Source: a virus. From it: DNA of 39,711 nucleotides. The stretch is taken from the IMG/VR virus record IMGVR_UViG_3300029264_000349, positions 1 through 39,711 of that record, one strand, 5' to 3'. Made by a program: the position numbers and the translations under genes. Of this stretch, positions 1 to 7,226 are shown one piece after another (the stretch's first letter is position 1; each line of letters opens with the position of its first letter). The notes under the pieces were generated by a model. It worked only from the letters and a program-made list of their open reading frames with translations, was not told where the DNA came from and searched no databases.

Positions 1-111
1 GGCGCAAGCGTCAGGGTCTAGCTCAAAGGCCTGATTGATGGTTAGGCCGGCGGACATAAGGCCAATATCCATAAGACCTGCCCCGCAGAAGTACGAGTTC
101 ACGGTTATCAA
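1..111 (-). CDS. C5-cytosine DNA methyltransferase, N-terminus only (cut by window edge)
   Basis: The minus strand is open from a start near base 111 to the window edge. It encodes NSYFCGAGLMDIGLMSAGL followed by an FELDPDAC stretch. FCGAG-L-D-G is motif I (SAM binding) of Dcm-type 5-methylcytosine methyltransferases, and the acidic ELDPDA segment is motif II. The preferred start is TTG at 111, because GAGG at 121-124 lies 9 bases ahead of it; GTG at 102 is the alternative. The catalytic PC motif and target-recognition region lie outside the window, so activity cannot be judged. It directly follows the adenine methyltransferase gene and is probably co-transcribed with it. The likely role is modification of phage DNA against host restriction (inference). 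Confidence 0.8.
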   Translation of the reverse strand, partial: MITVNSYFCGAGLMDIGLMSAGLTINQAFELDPDACA

Positions 112-126
112 TGGGGATTACCTCGG

Positions 127-1797
127 TTATGCGGTGGCTACCAGAATCACAACGGACACTGATGCGCATGCAAAGCAGTTGTCATAAGGCCCGTGCCACT
201 CACATTGCATGCTTGGCAGTGGGTTCTTGTTCTTGGCGCCGGATGGCAGGATGGCGACCAGTCGGCCGCCAGGGCGCAGCATTGTCGCCGCGCGCTCCAA
301 GTGGGCTTGCCATCGGCCTTGGTCGAACGGCGGGTTCATCACGATGCGATCAAAGCCTGTGGCGCCATCCCATTTGGTGAAGTCCTTGGTCAGCGGCTTC
401 AGGTCTTTGGCTTCCAGCACCTTGCAGTGCAGCGGGCTTATTTCAACGCAGCACAGGGAGCGGCCACCACTCATCAGCTCGGCGATGCTGCCAGTGCCGG
501 CGGACGGCTCAAGGCAGTCGTGATGGGGATCGATTGCCGCGAGCTCTACAGCCTGTTCAGCCAGATCGCTGGGCGTCGGGTAGAACTGATGGCTCTTCTG
601 GTCGGGGACACAACCGCTGACAACAATCTGACTTATGACCTCTTGCGGCTCATAGTCGAACTGCCAGAACCTTGCGTGCGCCTCGGTGGCGCGTACCCCG
701 CCAATGGCTTCCAGCACCCTCTCAGCCTCGGCAAGTGAGTGCTTGTCGTGATCGCCGTGATCGAATTTCATAGTCATTGGCACCCTTTCCCAACCATGAA
801 GCCTGTCCCCTCCACGCGGGACGTGAAACGGCTTCATTCCGGACAGTAAGCCGATCACCGAGAAAGGCAGGGGCCGCTCCATTAGCTCAAAATCCTTGAT
901 CTTGCGCTGACGTTTTGGCCTGGTTCGGTTCTTCTCGGGGATCGCCGCCGGGTAGATGCTCGCCAGCACGCCATTCAGCCGCCAGGCTACGTCCGGATGA
1001 ACCTCAAGGTGGGCCGTGCCCACGCCGTTGTAGATGCGCATGCGAAGTGACCCGCCGTCGATGCTGTGCCATTGGCCATTCGGGTACCGGCAGCGGCTGA
1101 TGGTGTCGCCGGTCACATGGTATTTCGGCTCATCCCGGCCCATGAATTTGGCGATAACGCAGCGCAGATCATTGATGACGCCTGCCGTGTCGTGATCAAC
1201 GGTGTCGTAATGGGTGATCGCTCGCCCCAGGATCATGCGCTTGTTGAAACCTTCTGGGCAGTTGGTGACGTGCGTTTTGCTCAGTGAGCGAAAGATGCCG
1301 TCGATTCGCTCGGCGAAGAACTGCGACCGGCTGTGCAGTAAGTGCGACAGCGTCGATCGCACCGACTCTTCCTCGAACTCGGGCAGAGGTGGCTGCTCCT
1401 TTTCACCGGTACGCGAATTTGCTTTGATGCCCAGTGGGTTGCGGATCTGCTCGTTCCACTCTGCACGTCTAGCTTGCGGCATGTAGTCCAGCACGTCAGT
1501 CATGTGCAGAGCTTTATTCCAGTACATGCCGTTCAGGTGGCCGATGGCACCGCGCACGTCAAACAGGTTGCCGATGTGATGCGGGATTCCGTTGCGGTCA
1601 TCGCGCAAGTTGCCGTTGATGAAGTGAGTCAGCGCACCGGTGTGCTCTTCCTGTTCAACCGCCGCGGCTAGAGCTTCAATACGCTCACGCATGCCTCGGT
1701 ATTCGCCAACCAGGCTATCCACCAGATCGGATGAAACAGGCGCAAAGAACTGCGCCACGTCGTCGACAAGCTCGCCGACATGGGTAATGGCATTCAT
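127..1797 (-). CDS. DUF4942 protein fused to class I N6-adenine-type methyltransferase
   Basis: This 556-residue protein has a DUF4942-like N-terminal and central part and a C-terminal Rossmann methyltransferase domain. EPSAGTGS at about 430-437 is motif I and binds SAM, and NPPF at 488-491 is the (N/D/S)PP(Y/F) catalytic motif typical of N6-adenine or N4-cytosine DNA methyltransferases. An RPGG loop follows at about 508. The start is supported by AGAGG 8 bases upstream. The gene sits near the distal end of the early-left operon, just before a C5-cytosine methyltransferase. Known members of this architecture occur in phages and plasmids. Protection from restriction is the likely role but the target sequence is unknown. 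Confidence 0.85.
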   Translation of the reverse strand: MNAITHVGELVDDVAQFFAPVSSDLVDSLVGEYRGMRERIEALAAAVEQEEHTGALTHFINGNLRDDRNGIPHHIGNLFDVRGAIGHLNGMYWNKALHMTDVLDYMPQARRAEWNEQIRNPLGIKANSRTGEKEQPPLPEFEEESVRSTLSHLLHSRSQFFAERIDGIFRSLSKTHVTNCPEGFNKRMILGRAITHYDTVDHDTAGVINDLRCVIAKFMGRDEPKYHVTGDTISRCRYPNGQWHSIDGGSLRMRIYNGVGTAHLEVHPDVAWRLNGVLASIYPAAIPEKNRTRPKRQRKIKDFELMERPLPFSVIGLLSGMKPFHVPRGGDRLHGWERVPMTMKFDHGDHDKHSLAEAERVLEAIGGVRATEAHARFWQFDYEPQEVISQIVVSGCVPDQKSHQFYPTPSDLAEQAVELAAIDPHHDCLEPSAGTGSIAELMSGGRSLCCVEISPLHCKVLEAKDLKPLTKDFTKWDGATGFDRIVMNPPFDQGRWQAHLERAATMLRPGGRLVAILPSGAKNKNPLPSMQCEWHGPYDNCFACASVSVVILVATA

Positions 1798-1836
1798 AGT
1801 TGATACCTCTGGCCGGCCGGCCGGGTGGGGTTAAGC

Positions 1837-2343
1837 TCAGCGCTTATTTCCGAAGGTGATGGCGTACTTGATGGCCCAAAGCTGAACAGTGCCTCTTGAT
1901 ACCCCGATCCATTGAGCCGCATCATTTATCGTTGATCCGCCAGCAGCGCTTAACCGCATCTGCTTTATCTGCTCGTCAGTCGGGCCGGCTCGACCAGGGC
2001 GGCGACCTTTGCCGCTGCCAATGTTCAAGTCCAATCCGTGCTCTTTCGCGGCTTTGCGCACCAAGCCTTGTGATTTGCCCAGTTTTGCTGCTATTTCCGC
2101 TGCCGATAGGTCGCCAACAAAAGGCTTTATCTGGACAGCCAGGTCTGCGCGTATGGCTTTGTTCTTCGCCGATCTAGCGTCAATGGCTACCTTCATATTG
2201 GCGTGCAGGTTTTCGATGCCGGACGGCTTGTGCGGCGCTGACGTTGGCTCTGCTTTATGCCCTGATCGACTGTTGCGCTTAGCTTCGTCGATCATGGCTT
2301 GGGCTTTGACCAGGTGTTCGGGGATGGCGTGTTGCATAAGCAT
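1837..2343 (-). CDS. helix-turn-helix DNA-binding protein, function unknown
   Basis: A 168-residue basic protein with two candidate helix-turn-helix segments. One is at about residues 78-100 (LSAAEIAAKLGKSQGLVRK) and the other at about 135-157 (INDAAQWIGVSRGTVQLW). A Gly/Arg-rich linker lies between them. GGAG 9 bases upstream supports the first ATG; an ATG two codons later is also possible. It lies between the recombination genes and the methyltransferases in the early-left operon. It resembles resolvase-type or transposase-type HTH modules without any catalytic domain, so a regulatory role is likely, but I do not recognise the family. Confidence 0.65.
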   Translation of the reverse strand: MLMQHAIPEHLVKAQAMIDEAKRNSRSGHKAEPTSAPHKPSGIENLHANMKVAIDARSAKNKAIRADLAVQIKPFVGDLSAAEIAAKLGKSQGLVRKAAKEHGLDLNIGSGKGRRPGRAGPTDEQIKQMRLSAAGGSTINDAAQWIGVSRGTVQLWAIKYAITFGNKR

Positions 2344-2374
2344 GAGTTTTACTCCGTGACGCTGCCGCGTGACG

Positions 2375-2623
2375 TTATGGGTTTTTCATAATGTCCCGTA
2401 ACGCCTCGTCAGACAGCTTGCTGATGTTGTGGATTGCCCTGGTAACCGCATCGTTGTTTTCTTCGATGCCGGCCACGCTCTTGATGCGCTCCAAGCAATC
2501 TGCCGTGCCCTTGTAGACGGGCATGTTCAAGATGAAAGCGGTCAGCCGTTCGTGTCGCTCACTGTCCCGCAGCTTCCGTCGAGCACGCATTTCGCGCATC
2601 CGCTCGGCTCCGGACTTTGCCAT
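2375..2623 (-). CDS. small phage protein of unknown function
   Basis: An 82-residue protein with a strongly basic N-terminus (about ten Arg/Lys in the first 25 residues) and a helical, acidic C-terminal half. GGAGACGCA before the ATG is a good ribosome-binding site. The layout is compatible with a small DNA-binding protein such as a ribbon-helix-helix type, but no diagnostic motif is visible. It lies directly downstream of the exonuclease gene. Function is not assigned. Confidence 0.6.
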   Translation of the reverse strand: MAKSGAERMREMRARRKLRDSERHERLTAFILNMPVYKGTADCLERIKSVAGIEENNDAVTRAIHNISKLSDEALRDIMKNP

Positions 2624-2661
2624 TGCGTCTCCATACCCCTTAACGGGGAGGGTGGGAGGGA

Positions 2662-3294
2662 TTAGGCGGCCTTGGCGATTCGCTCGCGCATTTCCGATTC
2701 AAGCTCTGCAAGCTCTTCGAGAAAGGCTTTCACTTCGGCTTCCATCTTGCGGATGCGGGCTTCGTCGCGCTCATAACGGCAGCGAACGTACTGCAAGGCT
2801 TCAGGCATACGGTCGTCGAAGCTGACAAAGTCGACCCACTCAAGATCGGCGCACGACATTTGCGCGAGCATCTGCCACTCGTACTGCGTATCATGCTTGC
2901 CGGCCTGCATCACGGCGATGTGATTGGCGGTGTTCGGGCACTTAATCTCAAGTCCGCCACGGCCACGGGGCAGCTGGATTACGCCGTCTGGTGAAGCTGC
3001 AAAGCCCGCAATTGTCGGATGAAGGATAAGACCCACCTCATCGATCATTACGCCTTGATCAATCTCGTAAGCAGATCGTGCAAGCGGCTCAAGCTCGGTC
3101 CCGCGCGCCATGGCTGAACTGGTAAACCCTTCCTCGCGCTTACCGGTAAGACGCTCGCACAGCAAGGCCATCATGTAGTTCTTTCGGCTTGCGGATGGGG
3201 CGCCGCCACGACCGGAAGCCATCACGTCTTTCACTTTGCTAGCTGTGACGCGGCCCAAACGAGCCGCGAACCATTCCTCAGTTCCCTGTTCCAT
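2662..3294 (-). CDS. exo: lambda Exo/YqaJ-type 5'-3' exonuclease
   Basis: A 210-residue PD-(D/E)XK nuclease of the lambda exonuclease (YqaJ) family. It should degrade the 5' strand of double-stranded DNA ends to leave 3' single strands for Bet annealing. The N-terminal W-ARLGRVTASK and SASRKNY segments, GTELEP near 65-70, ASPDG with Asp103, and LEIKCP with Glu116 and Lys118 reproduce the conserved pattern; Asp, Glu and Lys of the last two motifs are the expected metal and catalytic residues. Length matches the family. The gene overlaps the 3' end of bet by 17 bases, suggesting translational coupling, as expected for partners in a Red-type system. Confidence 0.92.
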   Translation of the reverse strand: MEQGTEEWFAARLGRVTASKVKDVMASGRGGAPSASRKNYMMALLCERLTGKREEGFTSSAMARGTELEPLARSAYEIDQGVMIDEVGLILHPTIAGFAASPDGVIQLPRGRGGLEIKCPNTANHIAVMQAGKHDTQYEWQMLAQMSCADLEWVDFVSFDDRMPEALQYVRCRYERDEARIRKMEAEVKAFLEELAELESEMRERIAKAA

Positions 3295-4021
3295 CGCTCA
3301 CCTCCTCGAAAAGAACCTCTTCTTCATGCTCAATTGGCGCGCTGAGTTCTTTCTTTCGCTCGTCCTTAGCCTTGGTCAGTAGTGCGCGGGAGCCGGGAAG
3401 CTCTTTCCACGCAGTAGTGAATGCTGATTGCAGCTCTTCCATAGATTGCGCGTTCTCGATGGTCTCAACGGCTGGGCCTGGATTCTCGTTGGCAGCAGGC
3501 GTCACATCGCGCTCAACGATCCGCTGGGCTTCGTCTTCATCGAAGATGCCAGCAAATCCGAACGCCAGGCGGGCGCATTGGATCATTGCCTTGTGGCGCA
3601 GCATCCGCTTTGGGTGAGACTTCCAAGGCTGCGTCTCGCGCTTGCACTCGCTCATCCACTCAGTGACTTTGATAGGATGGCCCCGGTCTTTTCGGTGGAT
3701 AATGCAAGTGCAAGACTCTGCATCCTGCTCGAAGTCCATGCCATCGAATTGAGGGTTGTCGTTGATGATGCGCGACCAGCCATCAACGCCGACAACCGGG
3801 ACTATTCCGCCCTTGTCAGGGAAGGCATAAATTTCTTTGGTCCATGGGTTCAGTCCGTACTGATCGGCAACAATCATCAGCGCTTGCATCTGCGAGTCGC
3901 TGACATTTCCCTTGAATGCAGTCGCCTTTAGCGTTTGCATCATTTCGTTAGGGTCTACGCCGAACCGGTCAGCCATGCGCTGACTCAGGTTGGCGGGCTT
4001 GATGGTGGCTAGATTGCTCAT
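3278..4021 (-). CDS. bet: Bet/RecT-family single-strand annealing protein
   Basis: A 247-residue recombinase of the phage Bet family. It binds single-stranded DNA and anneals complementary strands during phage recombination and replication. Family signatures are visible in order: MQALMIVADQYGLNPWTKEIYAFP at about 44-67, IVPVVGVDGW near 73-82, a PI-VTEWM strand, and the W-HPKRMLRHKAMIQCARLAFG stretch at about 133-155. The C-terminal third is acidic and variable, as in other Bet proteins where it may contact SSB or partner proteins. The exonuclease gene follows with a 17-base overlap and a coiled-coil protein gene precedes it closely, forming a Red-like recombination cassette. Confidence 0.93.
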   Translation of the reverse strand: MSNLATIKPANLSQRMADRFGVDPNEMMQTLKATAFKGNVSDSQMQALMIVADQYGLNPWTKEIYAFPDKGGIVPVVGVDGWSRIINDNPQFDGMDFEQDAESCTCIIHRKDRGHPIKVTEWMSECKRETQPWKSHPKRMLRHKAMIQCARLAFGFAGIFDEDEAQRIVERDVTPAANENPGPAVETIENAQSMEELQSAFTTAWKELPGSRALLTKAKDERKKELSAPIEHEEEVLFEEVSDGTGN

Positions 4022-4028
4022 AGGAACC

Positions 4029-5099
4029 TCAGTAGTTGATAACGATATTGGGGATCTGCTTCTTCGCGATCAGCACGACCGCCTGTTTCGCGCAGTCCTC
4101 CGGCATGCCGCCGGCAATGAATGCGTCCAGCGCTGCTCGGTTGACCTTGGCCTTATTGGCCACATCCGCTTCACGCTCCGCTGCCTGCCGTGCAATCTCT
4201 TTCTGCTCGTCCAAGTAGCGCTGGCGTTCCGCTGCTGCTGCGGCCTCTGCCTTGGCTGCAGCGTCCTTCTCTGCCTGTTCGGCGCGCTGCTGTGATGCCA
4301 ATCGTTCGCGCTCTGCGGCTTCGGCCTGTTGCTGCAATTGGCGTTCCCGGGCTTCTGACTGGGCCTTGGCTTCTGCTTCCCGGCGAATGACCGCCTCGCG
4401 CTCTGCCTGGGCGGCTTGCGCTGCTTCGGCCCGGGCGCACTCTTCAGCTTCACGGACAAGCTGGGCTTCACGTTCGCGCTGGGCCTGCGCCGCCTGCTCT
4501 TCGCGTAGACGCTCAAGCTCCGCTTGCTGGGCCTCTTGTGCTTGACGCTTGGTCAGCAGCTGTTGCAGCGCTTCCAGGCTTGCCGCTTTGGCTCGGTGCG
4601 CCTCGGCTTCAAACTCCTGCCACGACTCGGTGATGTCGATTTCCTGCAGGTTATTGATCTGCACCTGAATGCCAGCGGCGCGAAGCTCGTCGGATACCAC
4701 CGCGAACTCTTTCAGCTGGTCTATACGCTCTTCAAAGTCAGCAACGCGCGCCGCCTCCTTTGCTTCCCAATCTGTCAGGGGCTTGCGCACCTCATCACGC
4801 AGGGCGTCCATGCTATTCACGAACTCGCGCAATTCAGCCTCTACGATTCGCGGCTGATCCTTCAGGCGCTTCAGGTAGTCGCGGCCAGGGTTCTCGACGG
4901 CTTTCTTCGACTTGCTCACCTTCGCGGCCAGGCTTGCCACACGGTCGCGGCCTTTCTTGGTGCTGAGGTCTGGCACCTCGCCAGTTACCTCAGAGCGCAC
5001 CCGCTCAATGAAAGGCTTCAGGCCATCAGTTACATAAATAAGAGGCGCGTTGTCCTCGCTGATGTCGCCAACCGACACCAGTTGCTGTTGTGCATTCAT
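4029..5099 (-). CDS. Ala/Glu/Gln-rich coiled-coil protein of the recombination cassette
   Basis: A 356-residue protein whose residues from about 175 to 325 are almost uninterrupted Ala, Glu, Gln, Arg and Lys with heptad-like spacing, predicting a long coiled coil. The N-terminal 170 residues are a mixed globular-looking domain and the last 35 residues form a small cap. Such segments attract misleading TolA labels. The gene ends 7 bases before bet, so co-translation with Bet and Exo is likely. Homologues beside recT/bet in other phages are known only as hypothetical proteins; a scaffold or accessory role in recombination is inference. AGGACAAGACA before the ATG is an adequate ribosome-binding site. 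Confidence 0.75.
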   Translation of the reverse strand: MNAQQQLVSVGDISEDNAPLIYVTDGLKPFIERVRSEVTGEVPDLSTKKGRDRVASLAAKVSKSKKAVENPGRDYLKRLKDQPRIVEAELREFVNSMDALRDEVRKPLTDWEAKEAARVADFEERIDQLKEFAVVSDELRAAGIQVQINNLQEIDITESWQEFEAEAHRAKAASLEALQQLLTKRQAQEAQQAELERLREEQAAQAQREREAQLVREAEECARAEAAQAAQAEREAVIRREAEAKAQSEARERQLQQQAEAAERERLASQQRAEQAEKDAAAKAEAAAAAERQRYLDEQKEIARQAAEREADVANKAKVNRAALDAFIAGGMPEDCAKQAVVLIAKKQIPNIVINY

Positions 5100-5108
5100 T
5101 GTCTTGTC

Positions 5109-5198
5109 CTACAAAGAATTAGCGATGCTCTGGCCGCCTATGACAGCGCCCCAGAAGATGAAAAAGCCGATGTCTTGCCAGATTAGGTAGCGGGTCAT
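5109..5198 (-). CDS. 29-residue hydrophobic microprotein
   Basis: A short frame begins with MTRYLIWQDIGFFIFWGAVI and ends nine residues later. Most of it is hydrophobic and aromatic and could form one membrane helix. Its ATG shares ATGA with the stop codon of the upstream Ea22-like gene, so it can be translated by re-initiation. Its end lies 9 bases before the start of the coiled-coil gene. It fills what would otherwise be a gap in a tightly packed operon, and this coupling is the main evidence that it is real. Function unknown. Confidence 0.5.
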   Translation of the reverse strand: MTRYLIWQDIGFFIFWGAVIGGQSIANSL

Positions 5199-5860
5199 GG
5201 CGGCGTCACCGGCTTCCAGTGGGTGATATCAAGGCAGAACTCAATGTCAGCCGTGCCCGCACGATTACTCGATTGCAGTGCATCGACATCGACATAAAAC
5301 TTGTCGTCGATATACCAGGCAGCCGTGTAGCTCGATATTTTTCCGTTGCGGATATCGGCCACTACGCAATTCGTGTCGTTGGCGGGAAGCTCTGACGCTG
5401 TGCGCCACCGCTGCGACTCTTCCAGCTCGCGCAGACGCTTGTGGTCATCAATCAGCGCCTGGGTGACGCTATGACCTAGCTGGGCAATATTGAGGCTGTG
5501 CGCGTACTCCATGACCGGGGTCATGACTTGCAGTTGCTCTGATTTCCAGCGCTGGAGGTCGCGCAGATCTGCGATTAGGGCCAGGACGTTGGCGGGGTTG
5601 CACAGGGCCATGTGCTTAGCGTTTGCCTCAAACATGGCCGCATAAACAGGAGCATTCGTCTTTGATGCTGCCGGAGAGAATGCGATTAGCTGGCGTCCAT
5701 TTTCTAGCCGCTTACCCTCTGTCGTGTAATCAGTAGATATGCTCCATTCGCCAAATAGAGTGCCTTTTGCCTTCCAGTCGCCCGGAGTAGCAGCCTTAGC
5801 CGCCGCCTCCAGCTCTTCTATCAGCTCATCAGTGGTCGATTTAACGAGTGGGGTGGTCAT
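5195..5860 (-). CDS. Ea22/Ead-like early protein with C-terminal DUF551
   Basis: The protein starts with MTTPLVKSTTDELIEELEAA and is 221 residues long. I chose ATG 5860 rather than an in-frame ATG 33 bases upstream because it overlaps the preceding stop codon as ATGA. The N-terminal half, with ANAKHMALCNPANVLALIADL near 90-110, matches the Ead/Ea22-like family of lambdoid early proteins. The end (QRWRTASELPA, then DITHWKPVTPP) matches DUF551, which normally reads W-sv-elPp through THW-p-p. Molecular function is unknown in both families. Confidence 0.7.
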   Translation of the reverse strand: MTTPLVKSTTDELIEELEAAAKAATPGDWKAKGTLFGEWSISTDYTTEGKRLENGRQLIAFSPAASKTNAPVYAAMFEANAKHMALCNPANVLALIADLRDLQRWKSEQLQVMTPVMEYAHSLNIAQLGHSVTQALIDDHKRLRELEESQRWRTASELPANDTNCVVADIRNGKISSYTAAWYIDDKFYVDVDALQSSNRAGTADIEFCLDITHWKPVTPP

Positions 5861-6291
5861 TGGGCTTGCTCCTTGATCTTGCTGCTCACCCAATACCGCA
5901 TCCGAACCCAGCGCTGCTCCGGCGTTTCTGGCTCATAGCGTCCGGTCTGAGGGTTGCAGTTCGTGTAATAGCCTGCCTCGTCATTTTCATAGACAATTTC
6001 GCGGGCCATGGCGTCGGCAATATCCAGCAGCCGCTGCGCTTCCTCCACGCAGTCCGGGTGCTCTGCCTTAACGCCTCTCGAATGAGCTATCACGCCCAAG
6101 GTGCAGAACTCGCCATCAGCCTCAAGCACGCCATCCACCAGCCGCTTGACCGGCATGGCATCCATCGCAGCCGCAAGCTCCTGCAGAAATGCCTGGCCAC
6201 GCTTACCTCGAATGGATGAACTAACCGCTCCGCGCCATCTGATGAGCGCCCATTGGTCGTCGTTGTCGTCGCAATATCCTGATCTGCTCAC
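5857..6291 (-). CDS. conserved phage protein of unknown function
   Basis: A 144-residue protein starting MSRSGYCDDNDDQWALIRWR. It has the conserved-looking core RGAVSSSIRGKRGQAFLQEL and a helical middle ending in a Trp/Arg-rich segment. It resembles a protein often seen in lambdoid early regions with no known function. The start is GTG at 6291, which overlaps the previous stop codon as GTGA. The stop overlaps the next ATG as ATGA, so the gene is locked into a translationally coupled chain. Confidence 0.75.
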   Translation of the reverse strand: MSRSGYCDDNDDQWALIRWRGAVSSSIRGKRGQAFLQELAAAMDAMPVKRLVDGVLEADGEFCTLGVIAHSRGVKAEHPDCVEEAQRLLDIADAMAREIVYENDEAGYYTNCNPQTGRYEPETPEQRWVRMRYWVSSKIKEQAQ

Positions 6292-6407
6292 TTATCACCT
6301 CCCAGCACCGCACAGGCCGTCACCAGAAAGACGCCCAGCGCGATTGATATGTAGATAGCCGCTACAGTGCCGAGTAGCAGGGCTGATAGGGTTTTGAGGT
6401 ATTTCAT
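6288..6407 (-). CDS. 39-residue single-pass membrane or secreted microprotein
   Basis: This frame starts MKYLKTLSALLLGTVAAIYI and continues with a second hydrophobic stretch rich in Val, Leu and Ala before GGDK at the end. It looks like one long membrane helix with Lys at the N-terminus. A Cys lies at about residue 32, but the context (VTACAV) is not a good lipobox. The ATG overlaps the upstream stop as ATGA, and its TGA overlaps the GTG of the next gene. Both couplings support expression. Function unknown. Confidence 0.6.
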   Translation of the reverse strand: MKYLKTLSALLLGTVAAIYISIALGVFLVTACAVLGGDK

Positions 6408-6658
6408 TTGGCACGCTCGGCAAGCATGGCGTCGGCCATGCAATAGGATATTTCGGCAACGGTCGCCATCTGCTGCGCGCTGCTCTCGCCAAGAGAATCA
6501 AGCGTTTCAGCCTGCCATGCGTTGGCCAAATAACCCTGCATAGCCTTAGCCGCGAAGTAGTCGCGCAGGGTCATGCCTTGCGTTTCATCTACGCGCTGAC
6601 CATCAATCGCCGCGCCTGGATGAATTGGAAACGCTGGACCGCCAGTGTCTTTGCTCAT
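6404..6658 (-). CDS. small conserved phage protein (GMTLRDYFAAKA type)
   Basis: An 84-residue protein with MSKDTGGPAFP at the start and the motif GMTLRDYFAAKAMQG in the middle, a signature of a widespread small phage protein family without known function. I place the start at 6658 rather than three codons upstream because ATG there overlaps the preceding stop as ATGA. The C-terminal half is helical. It is one link in the coupled small-gene chain of the early-left operon. Confidence 0.7.
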   Translation of the reverse strand: MSKDTGGPAFPIHPGAAIDGQRVDETQGMTLRDYFAAKAMQGYLANAWQAETLDSLGESSAQQMATVAEISYCMADAMLAERAK

Positions 6659-6882
6659 GCTGCACACTCCTGCTCAATACGCTCTTTGGCATTGCGAAGC
6701 GCAGTGCGCGCTATGGCCCGACACTCGCAGAACTCGTCAAGGCTGATGCCGCCAGTCTTGAAGAAGAATTCAACGTCTTCGTTCACGCTCTTCTTTGCTG
6801 CGTCGTGATCGGCGATCGTCAGAACTGAGACCGGGATGCGCGCAAGGTGCAGGTCAATTACCCGCTGGGCGATCATGTTCAT
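6655..6882 (-). CDS. small phage protein of unknown function
   Basis: A 75-residue helical protein from ATG 6882, chosen over an ATG 24 bases upstream because it overlaps the preceding stop as ATGA. It contains a short beta-like segment (ARIPVSVLTIADHD) and an acidic and aromatic middle, with two Cys in the second half. I do not recognise a family. It is coupled to both neighbours by ATGA overlaps. Confidence 0.6.
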   Translation of the reverse strand: MNMIAQRVIDLHLARIPVSVLTIADHDAAKKSVNEDVEFFFKTGGISLDEFCECRAIARTALRNAKERIEQECAA

Positions 6883-7226
6883 TTCCGCTTGCTCCCTCTT
6901 TCCCAAGCTGCATACAGCATCTGCTCTGCGTGATTTTCCAGTGCCTTGCGCGCTGCCTTGGCCTTCAGCTTCATGCCTGGGTCAGTGCTGCGGCTGGCAG
7001 CCAGGATCAGCTCAATACAGAAGCCGTCAGGAACCATGTCGTATAGGTTTTCATCAGCGCAGAGCTTGAAGGCTTCATAACTGAGGTTGTGGGCATCGGA
7101 ACCGGCCATTAGGTCGCCAACTTCGCCGTCGAAGCTGGGCGCCTCTATAGGCTCTTTCGGCCCCTGCAGATCGGAGTAGCAAAGGTTCGGGCCAGTCGCC
7201 CGTGTAACTCGCTGGTGTGCGTTCAT
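6879..7226 (-). CDS. phage protein of unknown function, first gene after the structured RNA
   Basis: A 115-residue acidic protein with a helical C-terminal third (MKLKAKAARKALENHAEQML). GGAG 7 bases upstream of the ATG is a clear ribosome-binding site. The gene leads the coupled chain that continues to 5109. Directly before its ribosome-binding site lies an ACTCCCT segment (7243-7249, minus sense) complementary to AGGGAGT inside the structured element at 7565-7571. If that element acts as an antisense RNA, this gene would be its natural target (inference). Protein function unknown. Confidence 0.65.
   Translation of the reverse strand: MNAHQRVTRATGPNLCYSDLQGPKEPIEAPSFDGEVGDLMAGSDAHNLSYEAFKLCADENLYDMVPDGFCIELILAASRSTDPGMKLKAKAARKALENHAEQMLYAAWERGSKRK

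Noticed and set aside
111-1834. Several long plus-strand frames over the DUF4942-methyltransferase gene
   Set aside because: They lack ribosome-binding sites and recognisable motifs, and the minus-strand protein has clear methyltransferase motifs throughout the stretch.
4524-5186. A 220-codon plus-strand frame opposite the coiled-coil gene
   Set aside because: It is antisense to a low-complexity Ala/Glu-rich gene, which commonly creates long mirror frames; composition follows from the real gene.
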